A stretch of 63,379 bases of DNA from Calothrix sp. CSU_2_0 (GCA_012034595.1 JAAUPE010000018.1:1-63379); one strand, 5' to 3'. Positions 1-9,968 are shown, counted from the first letter of the stretch. Translations and numbers: made by a program. The notes: generated by a model not told the origin, from the sequence alone.

Positions 1-73
1 GATTTCCATTGCCCCATTGCCCCTTTGCCCATTGTCCCCTTGCCCATTGCCCCTTGCCCATTGCCCCTTGCCC
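1..73. repeat. Short tandem repeat (STRR), CCCCATTG-type
   Basis: The first 73 bases are a degenerate heptamer/octamer array built on variants of TTGCCCC and CCCATTG, abutting the stop codon of the sucrose synthase gene. Such STRRs are common in heterocystous cyanobacteria. Related arrays lie at about 62055-62100 and 63199-63256. Confidence 0.8.
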
Positions 74-2496
74 CTACCTTTGCATATGCTGTTCCAGAAT
101 TTTTTCGGCTCTTGGCTTAAACACTAAATAGTATAAGGTTTCCAAATAGCGCAACCTAGCTTCACGGTTTTCTGGGGTGACATAATCCCAGAATCGATAT
201 ATTTTCGAGATTAATAATAATTGCTTCGAGTGTAGCGTCCAGTTATATTTATTACGCACTCTTTCAATTACTTTTGTCGAAATTTCATGCCAATATTGGG
301 GATTCGCGTCACATTCGTCAAGAAAATGCAACACTTTTTTTGCAGTTCCTTCAGGATCGGTAGGATTGAGATGGAAAACGTTTTCGCTATCATCGATAAT
401 TTCCGCAGCACCACCAAATTGGGTTGCAAAGGTAGGTAAACCAGAAATCATCGCTTCTAGGAGGGTACGTCCAAAAGCTTCAAACCTCGCATAATGGATA
501 AAAATACCACGACAGTCAGCCACAACTCGGTACGCTTCACCCAAATCTAGACTAGAAAGCCGTATTCCCAACCAGCGAATATGATTTTGGAGTTGGTACT
601 GTTCGATTATTTCGTGTAGTCGTTCAATTTCTGCTGCTTCTTCCGGGTGGGTTGCTTGTTCGGCAGTGAGTTTACTGGTAAGTAAAATTAGATTACAACG
701 TTCTTGCAATTCCTTATTTTTACCAAAAAATTCCGCCAGTCCAGTTAGATTTTTGATGAAATTAATTGGTGCAACCGCAAAAATCGGACGTTTTTTGGAT
801 CTGCCAAATTCCCGACAATTTGCGAGTCTGCTTGGGTAAACAAAAGTTCGTGAATTTTTGCACGAGCTTCGCGATCGCAATCTTCTGTTTGATTATAGGG
901 GAAGAAGAGATTTTCGTTTACTCCTGGTGGCACCATGTTGAATTTAGGATTAAATAAATCAATCCCATCAACCACATGGTATAGCTGGGGCATGGTAAAG
1001 CATTTGTATGATTCGTATTGCCCAATACTATCGGGTGTGCCGACAATTTCTTGGTAGGAAGAGCTAATAATAAAATCAGCTGCGTTCATACTGATTAAGT
1101 CAGCCGTAAATTGTGCTGAGAAATGATATTTATCTTCTAAATCCTGCCAGTAAAGATTACTAAATAAATATTTGGGTTTTTCGAGGGAATGGGCAATGTT
1201 GCAATGGGTAACTTTGAGACGACGAGCAAGGAGAAACGCAACCAAATTCCCATCGCTATAATTACCAATAATTAAATTGGGACTACCTCGAAATTCGGCA
1301 ATTAGTTCCCGTTCAGCCTCCAGTGCAAAAGATTCTAGATAAGGCCAAATTTCAAACTTGGAAATCCAGTTTTGGGTAACTTGAAGGTTAACTTGATTAT
1401 TTGGCTCTGGGAAGGGTACGCGCAATATCCAAGCATTTTCGCTACCCTGAAGTTTTTCTAACCGGAGATTGCAAGCAGTTCCTTCGCAATTGGGAATCAA
1501 ACGGGTAAGAATTATTACCTTCGGGTGAATACCAATAGAATCAAGCCCCGCAAGCTTTACTTCTTCCCGCAGTTTACTTTCCAAGCTTCGAGCTTGTTCT
1601 AATACATACATTACCTGTCCGGCGGTTTCGGGTCTTCCTAAAACACCTTCCTGTCCTACCCAACCGTGTACAGATATTAAAACAACGCGGAATATGGCAG
1701 GAACCCTAGATACAAAAGCTTCTAAAACTGCGGGTTCGGGATTATCGATTAAACGGTCGAAAAGTTCGAGGGTTTCCCGAACTCTTTCGGCTGTATTTCC
1801 CCAACCTGGCTCAAAACCTAGCGCTTGTAATTCAAAGCGAAATTTTTCAAACGGTTCCGCAGCTGGTCTTTCGCTGACTAAATGGATAGCTTGATGTACA
1901 GAGGAAGCTAATTCAACCCCTGACTTTAAGCGATCGCTAATCATCAAGGGTACACCGCTATACTGAAGTCGGTGTAGCACCTTAAACAATTCCTCCAACC
2001 AATGAGCCGGATCGTACTCAAGTTGGTTGCAGAGGTAACGGTTCAAAAATGCTAATCCTTGACCGATATTTCTCGGATCGTCAATGTCAGGAGAACCTTG
2101 GTAGAAGGGTTTGAGGTCAATTTCCAAAATTTGCGGCTGAGAACGGTTGACCAAGCGATCGCGCACATCTAATAATGCTTGGGGTGTCATTTTCTCAAAA
2201 TGGATCATATCCGCACCCAAACGCCAAACCTCCTGGCTAGCTATCCAAGGACGCAGCAAAAACCAGGTACTTTCTTCTTCGATAATAATTTCATGGGTAA
2301 AGTTAATTAAATTTCCTAATGCTGAAGAATGGAAAAAGTAAGCAGGTTTATGTGACTTTTGGCAATAGTCAGCAAATGCTTGCAAAATCTCATTCCGCAA
2401 TAGATATTGCTTCCCAGAAGCTCCTAAAGAGGAGATTAACTGACGTAAAGCATTTTTTTCATCACTGTTCAAAACAGTTTGAAGCAGTTCTTGCAT
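74..2496 (-). CDS. susA: Sucrose synthase, interrupted by one -1 frameshift
   Basis: Sucrose synthase (GT4, GT-B fold) reversibly converts sucrose and a nucleoside diphosphate to fructose and NDP-glucose. In diazotrophic cyanobacteria it is linked to sucrose breakdown feeding nitrogen-fixing cells. The first part (2496 down to about 797) gives 583 residues in one frame, including the IIGNYSDGNLVA and THCNIAHSLEK stretches of the family. The C-terminal third continues in another frame and carries the nucleotide-sugar motif EAFGRTLLEAM. The break is at the A-run whose complement is T791-T796. One extra A restores DPKKRPIFAV and a protein of about 807 residues, the normal family length. As written, the zero frame meets a stop at about 745. 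The A AAA AAC heptamer is in phase there, so -1 slippage would also restore the frame. Family assignment is sure; whether the break is real is not. Confidence 0.93.
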
Positions 2497-2506
2497 AAGA
2501 TTATCC

Positions 2507-2520
2507 CGAACTCTAGTTCG
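2507..2520. promoter_or_regulatory. Palindrome just upstream of susA start
   Basis: CGAACT-CT-AGTTCG is a perfect 6-bp inverted repeat about 10 bases before the susA ATG. It would fold in the leader or serve as a dyad operator next to the ribosome binding region. The function is inferred. Confidence 0.35.
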
Positions 2521-2602
2521 ACCAAAACCCGTGTTCTAAGTCTTTTCAGTCTATTTGCAATCAAAATTGAGAGTAGGCAAGCCAAAAGCAATTTAGCATA
2601 AA

Positions 2603-2803
2603 CTAATTGTTCGCTCTCAGCTTTCCATGTTCTGCTAAATCTACAATTAAAACCTTTGTACCCAACTTTGCACTCATTGGCTCAGGTTTTATATAAGAAT
2701 TATTCCAAATGCACACAACACTTACGTTAGCGTAAATTCCCCCAAAGAATTCATTTTTAACTACTTTTATGGAAATTTTTCTGTTTTTTTTAATATCTAC
2801 CAT
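2603..2803 (-). CDS. Hypothetical small protein (66 aa)
   Basis: This is a 66-residue ORF reading away from the long AT-rich gap. It is preceded by AAGGA about 12 bases before the ATG, a weak, distant Shine-Dalgarno. The composition (alternating hydrophobic and polar residues such as ISIKVV and VLIVDL) suggests a small beta-rich soluble protein, with no signal peptide or membrane segment. I do not recognise a family. It lies downstream of no clear operon partner, and chance occurrence is possible. Confidence 0.35.
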   Translation of the reverse strand: MVDIKKNRKISIKVVKNEFFGGIYANVSVVCIWNNSYIKPEPMSAKLGTKVLIVDLAEHGKLRANN

Positions 2804-3461
2804 TAATCATACATATCCTTAGCAAAATTATCTGCAAAGGTTGTTTTTATTTAACTTTAGAATTATTACTTAATTTTGGATACATATTTAGACATTACTC
2901 AGATCGAGTCACTATTGCCATTCTACTAGTTTGCCCGTATCAGCACAAAGTTAAATCAAAATTGGAAAAAGTTGCCTATTTTAACTTATTTGACTATTCC
3001 TATACAACTTACATAAATATTAGAGCAATTTAACTCCATTAGTATTCATAAATAAATTTATTATTTATTAATTTATTTATCCCTTAAATAATTATTTTAA
3101 ATTGTAGGGGTGGGGTCTCCCCACCCTGACAAATATTATGATTGATGGATAATTCTACAATTAAAATATTTTATTTTCTGTAAATTCCTAATAATTAATA
3201 TTTTTTAGATTTAAACTCATGATTTATTGAGTAATTTATTCTCCTAAAGCGTTTGATTCAAAACTCCCTCAATCAACATAAAAACTAGTCATAATATTTG
3301 AAATATATCTCAAACCTGAGAAATACATCTTGAGATAGATATTATTAGTATCAACGACATTATCTATCCAAAGGATGTAACTATAATCAAATTACTAAGC
3401 CACTATTGAAAAACAACATGATATATCAATTAAGGATTACGGGTAATAACCGTTACTGTAT
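2804..3461. other. AT-rich intergenic region with one GC-rich hairpin
   Basis: This stretch of about 660 bases has no convincing gene. The only clear structure is a perfect 8-bp hairpin, GGGTGGGG-TCT-CCCCACCC (3108-3126), embedded in very AT-rich sequence. It resembles the dispersed hairpins between genes in this genome rather than a classical terminator, as no T-run follows. Confidence 0.6.
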
Positions 3462-4274
3462 ATGGCTAATAATATCAAAGAACAAATTAAAGCTGACCTT
3501 GATTTAGCAAAAGAAACCGGACAGCTACGAATTGAGCGGATTCGAGAAATTGTCAAAAATGCTGTATTGCAGGTAGGTTCTGAGCTTAAATTTGAGCTTC
3601 AAGAAGGCTCAAAAGATTTTCGTATACTAGTACGTGAAGCAGTTTCTACTGTGATTGAGAATCTTCAAGAGCGTGGTGGTGAAATTAAAGAAGAAGTGAC
3701 AGCTTCGATTGAGGGTGCATTAGAAGCCGTAAATAGTAAGCGACACGAAAATATCGCCAAAACACAAGCAGAAGTTAAGCAATTGCAAGCAAAGCTTGAT
3801 GATGAAGAAGATAAAATTCAGCAAGAAGTTGATGGCATTTTAGCAGAGATTAAAGAGACGAATACAGAAACATCTTCACATGTAAAAAATGCCATTGATT
3901 CGGCAATTAATACAATTCAAAATAGTGAAGAAGCAGGACTTTTGAAGAAGCGTTATGCACAACTACAAGCACAACTTGCAATTGTCAGGGCTAATTTAGC
4001 TGCACGTTACGGTGGACGCGGTGAAGAGGTAAATAATTATCTCGAAGATGCGAAAAAATGGTATTCTCAAGCTCGTCCAAATGCTGAGATTATAGTTGGT
4101 AATGTGAAAGATAAGCATCTACAACTTGATGATAAATTAGGAGAAGCAGGTAGTTTAATTGCACGTCGCGAACGTCAAATAAAACAAGTTCTCAAGGAAC
4201 TTTTAATGTCTGCAACTAGCCTGTTTAAAGATAAGGAATCTGTTGAGAACGAGAAAGAAACAGTTCATAAATAA
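3462..4274 (+). CDS. Coiled-coil protein of unknown function (270 aa)
   Basis: The protein is almost wholly charged and helical: long heptad-like stretches rich in Glu, Lys, Gln and Ala, no signal peptide, no membrane segment, and very little aromatic sequence apart from KKWYSQARP near residue 200. The profile resembles apolipoprotein/LEA-like amphipathic helical proteins, which often act on membranes or protect proteins during stress. That comparison is by composition only. It faces the genes for YqaE/Pmp3 and a holin-like protein, both small membrane proteins often stress-linked, so a role in envelope or desiccation stress is a reasonable inference. I do not recognise a named family. Confidence 0.75.
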   Translation: MANNIKEQIKADLDLAKETGQLRIERIREIVKNAVLQVGSELKFELQEGSKDFRILVREAVSTVIENLQERGGEIKEEVTASIEGALEAVNSKRHENIAKTQAEVKQLQAKLDDEEDKIQQEVDGILAEIKETNTETSSHVKNAIDSAINTIQNSEEAGLLKKRYAQLQAQLAIVRANLAARYGGRGEEVNNYLEDAKKWYSQARPNAEIIVGNVKDKHLQLDDKLGEAGSLIARRERQIKQVLKELLMSATSLFKDKESVENEKETVHK

Positions 4275-4367
4275 TTATTTATGATATATCATATCTAATT
4301 ATTATTGTAAGGGCTAACGTATGTTAGCCTGTTATTTTATTTTAGGGCATCTTAATTTTTTCATGAT

Positions 4368-4401
4368 AATATCCCCGAATCATCAAGGAATCGGGGATAT
4401 T
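4368..4401. terminator. Bidirectional hairpin between convergent genes
   Basis: AATATCCCCGA (4368-4378) pairs perfectly with TCGGGGATATT (4391-4401) across a 12-base loop. It lies between the stop codons of the coiled-coil gene (+) and the YqaE gene (-). The stem is followed by TAGATTAATT rather than a pure T-run. Confidence 0.6.
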
Positions 4402-4425
4402 TTAGATTAATTAAATGCTAACTAA

Positions 4426-4611
4426 CTAAATTGGACGACGGTCTAAACTTTCATCATGTTTAGAAATTGCCCAAACTGCATGAATACTACCAGGAATCCA
4501 ACCAAGAAAGGTTAGCAAAATATTAATAAATAGGGTTTGTCCAACTCCATAGGTTAGGAAAACACCCACAGGAGGTATTAAAAGACCAAGAATATAACGA
4601 AGTGCTTTCAT
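4426..4611 (-). CDS. YqaE/Pmp3 family small membrane protein
   Basis: This 61-residue protein has the full Pmp3/UPF0057 signature: an N-terminal hydrophobic helix starting with LLIPPVGVFL, a second helix with ILLTFLGWIPGSIHAVWAI, and a short charged tail. Family members are plasma-membrane proteolipids induced by salt, cold or envelope stress that affect membrane potential. The molecular activity is not established. Length is typical. It is transcribed toward the coiled-coil gene and shares a strand with the upstream holin-like gene, 133 bases away, so a shared transcript is possible. Confidence 0.9.
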   Translation of the reverse strand: MKALRYILGLLIPPVGVFLTYGVGQTLFINILLTFLGWIPGSIHAVWAISKHDESLDRRPI

Positions 4612-4744
4612 GGGGTTATTGTTAATTAAGAACTACAATTTACTTTCGATTTTGAACTGTTAGAGAATCGTAGAAATAAAGCTACTATCTGCTGAAAAAC
4701 TGATGAAATAGTCTTTATTTCTTTGACCTTTGATTTGACTTCAT

Positions 4745-5143
4745 TTAGTTGGATGGAAGTTGAGCTTTATTTGCATCATCACTACTTTTCAACGCTAAGT
4801 TTTTTTCAGCGAAGTAATTGTTGATGAATGTGTTAACTAAAGATAGAACTACTGGAGCTAGGATAAATGCAGCTATTCCATGTACACCAAACCCAGGAAC
4901 TAAAACTGCTGCTAACCAAAAACAAAAGCCATTGATAATCAACGAAAATGCACCAAAACTGATGAGATTTAAAGGCAAAGATAGGGTTGATAAAATGGGC
5001 TTGATTGAACTATTAAGAAAGCCAATGGCTGCAGCTGCTATCAATGCAGCAGGGAAATTCGCAATATCAACTCCACGGAAAAGGATATCGACAACTAGTA
5101 AGCTTAATGCCGTAGCTAGTACGGTTAAAAAGGTGGGTAACAT
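4745..5143 (-). CDS. Holin-like membrane protein (phage_holin_4_2/YvlD type)
   Basis: The protein has four hydrophobic segments and the conserved family stretches ALIAAAAIGFLNSSIKPIL and FWLAAVLVPGF. Members of this DUF360/YvlD family are chromosomal inner-membrane proteins of uncertain role and are not necessarily phage-derived. An upstream extension to 5218 is open, but the ATG at 5143 is preceded by AGGTGA at suitable spacing and starts right at the first membrane helix, so I chose it (132 aa). The tail is polar (KSSDDANKAQ). It sits in a group with YqaE/Pmp3, suggesting an envelope-stress context. Confidence 0.8.
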   Translation of the reverse strand: MLPTFLTVLATALSLLVVDILFRGVDIANFPAALIAAAAIGFLNSSIKPILSTLSLPLNLISFGAFSLIINGFCFWLAAVLVPGFGVHGIAAFILAPVVLSLVNTFINNYFAEKNLALKSSDDANKAQLPSN

Positions 5144-5427
5144 TTGTTCACCTAGAAACTGAATCAAGTTATTTTTACTTTCAGTTACTATTATTAGCAA
5201 TACACTAGTTTTTAACATCTTTAGTAAGGATGATTGAGGCTATATCTGAAGACGTATTTTAAGTTAATTGCTCAAATTAATATCTATGATTTAGGAATCT
5301 GAATTATCTAAAATACAACTCTTGATTGCGTAGATTAATGTTGGGTACGCACTTGACTTACAAGACAGTCGCTACAAAGACTTGAAGTCGTTTGCAGTAT
5401 GCTTATCGTTTCGATACATAAAAATTA

Positions 5428-5640
5428 GGGCAAACAACCGTTTGCCCCTACAATAGTGTTCTCGATCGCAAACTGGATTGAACTACAACGGCAAACAACC
5501 GTTTGCCCCTACAATAGTGTTCTCGATCGCAAACTGGATTGAACTCAACGCTAAACAACCGCTTGCCCCTACAATAGTATTCTCGATCGCAAACTGGATT
5601 GAACTCAACGGTAAACAACCGCTTGCCCTTACAATATTGT
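5428..5640. repeat. Four tandem copies of a ~60-bp repeat with internal hairpin
   Basis: About four head-to-tail copies with a period of 60-61 bases. Each consists of an AACAACCG(T/C)TTGCCCCTACAAT half and a half containing CTCGATCGCAAACTGGATTG. In the first copy GGGCAAAC-AACC-GTTTGCCC is a perfect 8-bp hairpin; later copies are progressively mismatched. Related fragments occur near 24850 (GATTGCAAACTGCATTTAACT) and 31345 (AACAACCGTTTGCCCCTAC), so the array belongs to a dispersed family. It lies between the holin-like gene and tex. Confidence 0.85.
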
Positions 5641-5677
5641 GGGGGCAAATAATAGAGAATTGAACATCTGATTCTAA

Positions 5678-7839
5678 TTACATTTTGACAGCTTTCATCG
5701 ATAAACTAATTCGTCGCAGCTTTGCATCTATTTCCAAAACTCGCACTTTTACGACTTGTCCAACCTTCACAACTTTCTTGGGATCATCAACAAATCGATC
5801 GGCAAGTTGGGAAATATGTACCAAGCCATCTTGGTGAACTCCAATATCTACAAACGCACCAAAATTGGCAACATTTGTAATAATTCCCTCAAGTTCCATC
5901 CCTATTGTTAAATCAGAAATTTCCTTAATTCCTTCCTTAAAAGTAGCATATTTAAACTCAGCACGAGGGTCACGTCCGGGTTTTTCTAACTCCCCAAGAA
6001 TATCTCGCAATGTTGGTTCCCCAATGGTATCAGTGACATATTTTTTTAAACCTACTTTTTTCAGGTTTTCCGCTATCAATGTCACCTGATTTAATGAAAC
6101 TTTCAGGTCAGATGCGATCGCTTCGACTAATTTATAGCTTTCTGGGTGTACGGCAGTATTATCCAAAGGGTTTTCCCCTCCACGTATCCGCAAAATCCTG
6201 CTGCCTGCTCAAAGGCTTTTGGTCCCAATTTCGGCACTTTCAACAGTTGACGACGGTTTTTAAATACGCCATTTTCATTCCGATAAATAACAATATTATT
6301 CGCTACTGTTGGGGTAATTCCTGACACAAACGTCAGCAATTCTTTCGATGCCATATTTAAATCTACACCCACATAATTCACACAACTTTCAACTGTTTCA
6401 TCCAGCTTTTTCTTGAGCAACTTCTGGTCTACATCATGCTGATATTGCCCCACACCAATCGATTTCGGGTCAATTTTCACAAGTTCCGCAAGTGGGTCTT
6501 GTAAACGACGACCGATGCTAATTGCACCCCGAACAGTTACATCTAAATCGGGAAATTCTTCACCCGCAAGTTTACTCGCACTATATATAGATGCTCCCGA
6601 CTCATTAACCATTACTTTTATCGGTTTCGCTTCCATACTTTGCAAAACCTCCGCCACAAATTCATCGGTTTCACGAGATGCTGTACCATTACCGATCGCA
6701 ATTAAGCCAATTTTATATTTCTCAATGAATTTTTTCAGGGTTTGCGCCGCTTTTGCCCGTTGTTCGGCTGCTTGATGGGGAAATATTGCCTGATATTCTA
6801 AAAATTTACCAGTTTGGTCGAGAACTGCAACTTTGCAACCCGTGCGAAAACCTGGGTCAACTGCTAACGTCGGTTTCATCCCCGCAGGTGCAGATAAAAG
6901 CAATTCCCGCAAGTTAGTTTCAAATGTCTTAATAGATTCAATATCAGCGTATAACTTCTTCTCAGCAATTACGTCACCAATCAGCGAAGTCTTCATCAGA
7001 CGGTTAAATGCATCCTTAACCATATCCTGGTAAAAAGCCCGAATCCGACTATGCTTGACGCGGATTTCCTGGGATTCCAAATAGGAAAGCACCGCCTCAT
7101 CATCATACTCAATCTCAAAGCTTAATATCCCTTCATTTTCTCCCCGACACAAAGCCAGAAGATTATGGGGGGCAATATTCCTCACCTTCGCTTGAAAATT
7201 GCGGTACATTTCAAACTTAGTCGTTCCTTCTGGGTGTTCATCATTTTTGATGCGGGAGACAAAAACCCCTTCATCTAACAAATATTCGCGTAAATATGCC
7301 CGTAATTCAGCTTTGTCGGCAACTTCCTCAGCGAGAATATCCGCAGCACCCTTTAGCGCATCCTCAGCACTCTTAACCCCCTTCTCCTCAGAAACATACT
7401 TCGCTGCTTCCCCCTCCAAAGGAACCAAAGCACCATTTTTTACATTCAACGACTGAATAAACAAAGCTAGCGGTTCGAGTCCCTTTTCCCGTGCGATCGC
7501 AGCACGGGTACGACGCTTGGGACGATAAGGTAAATATAAATCTTCTAGCTCATTTTTCTGCAAACAAGCTTCTATTTTCGCCTTTAAAGCATCGGTTAGT
7601 TTACCTTGCTCGCCAATGGAGTTGAGTATCGTTTTTTTTCTTTCTTCGATTTCCGTTAAGTAATTATATCTATCTTGGAGGTTCCGTAACTGTACTTCGT
7701 CCATCTCCTCAGTACGTTCTTTACGGTAACGAGCAACGAAAGGAATAGTCGCACCCTCCGCAAAAAGTTCCAGGGCATTTTCTACCTGATGTGGTCTTAG
7801 ATTAAGTTCTGTTGCTAGTTGTTGAGGAATGTTTAGCAT
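5678..7839 (-). CDS. tex: Tex/YhgF RNA-binding transcription accessory protein, one -1 frameshift
   Basis: Tex proteins are cytoplasmic nucleic-acid-binding factors with an N-terminal helical region, a YqgF/RNase H-like domain, helix-hairpin-helix motifs and a C-terminal S1 domain. All are visible: ATIPFVARYRKERTEEMDE at the N-terminus, LAVDPGFRTGCKVAVLD (YqgF core, about residue 330), the VVESCVNYVGVDLN-type HhH region, and an S1 domain (VANFGAFVDIGVHQDGLVH) near the end. The reading frame breaks at A6192-A6195. One more base in that run restores GFLRIRGGENPL and a protein of about 720 residues, normal for Tex. As written, the 570-aa product loses the S1 domain. The shifted tail is uneroded, so a sequencing undercall is more likely than decay. 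Confidence 0.95.
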
Positions 7840-8110
7840 CGTGTGTCTTAGTTGAAAACACTACTGTAAAGTAATTTGGATAAATGTTAATTACAAAAGC
7901 ACTATATTTGAGTGGCTTCTGGAGAAAAACGCAAAGTGTTAGATTAATATACCAGACAGATTCGGAATCTACACCAATATGCTTGTATGTAGTGATGCAG
8001 AGTGCAGGCAAAAAACTTAGTAGATAATGTCAAATTTACTACTTTTGCTATAGTAAGAAATCGTATGATAAGCATTGCACTTCTGCTTTTAGATTCAGAG
8101 GTAACATAAA

Positions 8111-8527
8111 ATGGTATTTGCCTTTTTAATACCGCTTTTTACTGGTTTAGTTAGCGGTTACATATTTCAAAAAAGCACCGACGAAATCGGCTATTTAGCT
8201 GGTGTGGCAGCAGTTATTAGCTTAGTGATTAGCTTAATATTAGCCCCTTGGGAAATTCAGTTTTTATTGTTGGTAGTTGTTTTGGTTTCGACTCATAAAC
8301 TCTTGCAACAAAATGAGTCCAGAATCAAATTGCAGAGCGATAAGCAAAGCTTAATATCGGACGATAATGGCATTTTAGTTTCCGAACAGCCGCAAATGGA
8401 AGTCCCTTATAAATATCGAGGTGCGAATTACGAACCTCACGATACCTTGGTTGAAGTGACTGAAGGCGAAGTTGTGGGAAAATATCGAGGTTCACCTTGG
8501 CGAAGTCATCAAGTCAATTTAGAGTAA
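8111..8527 (+). CDS. Membrane protein with DUF4278 motifs
   Basis: This 138-residue protein has two hydrophobic N-terminal segments (residues 2-20 and about 30-60), then a polar region ending in two KYRG elements, VPYKYRGANYEP and VGKYRGSPW. The K-Y-R-G core is the hallmark of DUF4278, a short cyanobacterial domain of unknown function often found in one or two copies. Here it is tethered to the membrane, probably facing the cytoplasm. No operon partner is apparent. It was probably once a stand-alone KYRG peptide joined to a membrane anchor. Confidence 0.75.
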   Translation: MVFAFLIPLFTGLVSGYIFQKSTDEIGYLAGVAAVISLVISLILAPWEIQFLLLVVVLVSTHKLLQQNESRIKLQSDKQSLISDDNGILVSEQPQMEVPYKYRGANYEPHDTLVEVTEGEVVGKYRGSPWRSHQVNLE

Positions 8528-8561
8528 ATATTTGAATTCAAGTACATATACATTGAAAAAT

Positions 8562-8649
8562 GTAGAGACGTGTAGAGCGAAGCGCTTCCCGCAGGGTAAC
8601 ATCGCGTCTCTCTGGGAATTAGAAATTAGGAATTAGGAATTAGGAATTA
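8562..8649. repeat. Dispersed GAGACG-type repeat followed by TTAGGAA STRR
   Basis: A GTAGAGACG...CGTCTCTC inverted element with an internal GAAGCGCTTC dyad is followed by four to five copies of the heptamer TTAGGAA (8616-8649). Both motifs recur elsewhere in the window (31264, 18119, 12606, 56100). Confidence 0.7.
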
Positions 8650-8654
8650 AAAAA

Positions 8655-8882
8655 TTACCCTTTAAAAGTCAAAACAGGACTTAAGCTAGCGACAACACCA
8701 ATCATTTCCGCTTTTACAGTTTTTGCTTCCACGGGAAAGTCTGCTGGTAGCAAAACTTCAGCAACGGGTGTATTTTTTTTGGCTTGATGGAGACGAACAG
8801 AGTATGTTTGATTTTGATAGCTCACATCTAAACCCTGACGTGACAAAGCACCCAGGAGACGGTTTAAATTTTTCGGCTGCAT
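8655..8882 (-). CDS. Small conserved-looking hypothetical protein (75 aa)
   Basis: A 75-residue soluble protein starting with KNLNRLLGALSRQGLDVSYQ, then alternating beta-like segments and an acidic-hydrophobic C-terminus (EMIGVVASLSPVLTFKG). No signal peptide, membrane helix or metal motif is visible. Codon use looks like neighbouring genes and the ORF reads cleanly from ATG to stop, which supports a real gene. I do not recognise a characterised family. Confidence 0.6.
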   Translation of the reverse strand: MQPKNLNRLLGALSRQGLDVSYQNQTYSVRLHQAKKNTPVAEVLLPADFPVEAKTVKAEMIGVVASLSPVLTFKG

Positions 8883-9212
8883 GAATTTACAGTAATGAAT
8901 GCCAAATATAGAGTGCCAAATGTAACGAACCTTGAAGATACGCTCATAAATTGGAACTCAGTTTTTTTGGGAATTGAAGGGTTTTGAGACTGGTTTCAGC
9001 AGCCGCGTCTCTTATTACATAAGGTATTGATTAACTATAGGTATAGGCAAATCAATACATAGACAGATAAATTTTTACTAATTATTTTCTAAAACCTTAC
9101 TAACACATTCTTTACCTGGGTGACAAGTATAGTAATTTTCTAAATAACCTCTTACTTGCTGTATTGGGGTAATTTCTCCAGCAATTTGACTTAAATTTAT
9201 CAAAATTTTAAA
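8883..9212. other. Intergenic region, no gene seen
   Basis: 330 bases between the divergent 75-aa gene and the PEP-CTERM gene. I see no ORF, RNA gene or strong hairpin. It presumably holds both promoters. Confidence 0.6.
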
Positions 9213-9968
9213 ATGAATCGCCAATTTTTTCAGCTTGCATCTACAGGTTTTTCCGTCGTCTCAACAATAGCTGCTTTTCAGCTAGCACAACTACCAGCAT
9301 ACGCCGTCGATTTTGTCAACCAACGCGACGCTTTAGGTGAGAATGACCGAATTGATTGGGAAAGTTTAGGTAGTGCAAATCCATTTAAACAGCTACCAAA
9401 TTCATTTTCAGCTAAATCTGAAAAAAATCGAAGTTTGAGCGTTTCCATTCCCAGCTTTTTCGGTTCCCCTCAACCATTGGTTTTTACAACCCAACCTACA
9501 TCCAGCATTGAAACTAATTTTCCCACAGGGCAAAGCATTTTATTTACCGGATTTAGCAATGTCCCATTCCCCCCAGCGACGAATACAGCATTGCTAAGCG
9601 TCAAATTTGACCAACCCGTAAAAGCTGCGGGAACTCAACTTGCTTTGGAAACCACACAAAAACCTGATGATGCGTTGACCGGAAGGGGCTTGCCGCAAGG
9701 CATCGTATCAGCTTTCGATTCGGAAAATAATTTATTAGGGACTTTCTCAACCACAGTCTTGGATAATTCACCCGTATTTCTGGGTATTTCTAGCGATACA
9801 GCCAATATTTCCCGACTAGTTTTGAGAACCTCCGAAGCAAACGTTCCTTTTGGCATTAATGCTCTGAGTTTTGTCACCATACCCGAACCTAATTCCACAT
9901 TTGCCTTACTTGCGATCGCGCTAGGTGGAGGTTTAATTTTCAAGCAGAAGCAAAAGCGTAAATTTTAA
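9213..9968 (+). CDS. PEP-CTERM sorted extracellular protein
   Basis: This 251-residue secreted protein begins with a signal peptide ending near QLPAYA (residue ~32). The mature part is rich in Ser, Thr, Pro and Asn with beta-strand character. The C-terminus has the complete PEP-CTERM tripartite signal: IPEPNSTFALL, a hydrophobic helix (AIALGGGLIF) and a basic tail (KQKQKRKF). Such proteins are recognised by exosortase, cut, and released or anchored at the surface, often with exopolysaccharide. The substrate-specific function is unknown. No exosortase gene lies in the window, so it must be encoded elsewhere if the signal works. Confidence 0.88.
   Translation: MNRQFFQLASTGFSVVSTIAAFQLAQLPAYAVDFVNQRDALGENDRIDWESLGSANPFKQLPNSFSAKSEKNRSLSVSIPSFFGSPQPLVFTTQPTSSIETNFPTGQSILFTGFSNVPFPPATNTALLSVKFDQPVKAAGTQLALETTQKPDDALTGRGLPQGIVSAFDSENNLLGTFSTTVLDNSPVFLGISSDTANISRLVLRTSEANVPFGINALSFVTIPEPNSTFALLAIALGGGLIFKQKQKRKF

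Noticed and set aside
4745-5143. Prophage remnant based on the holin-like gene
   Set aside because: This family is chromosomal in many bacteria and no other phage gene is nearby.
5428-5640. CRISPR array or small repeat protein gene (5448-5648 on the - strand)
   Set aside because: Whole 60-bp units repeat, with no unique spacers. The ORF arises only because the repeat length is close to a multiple of three and lacks a start context.
7470-7500. tRNA T-loop-like GGTTCGAGTCCC
   Set aside because: It lies inside the tex coding sequence and no acceptor or anticodon arms can be built around it.
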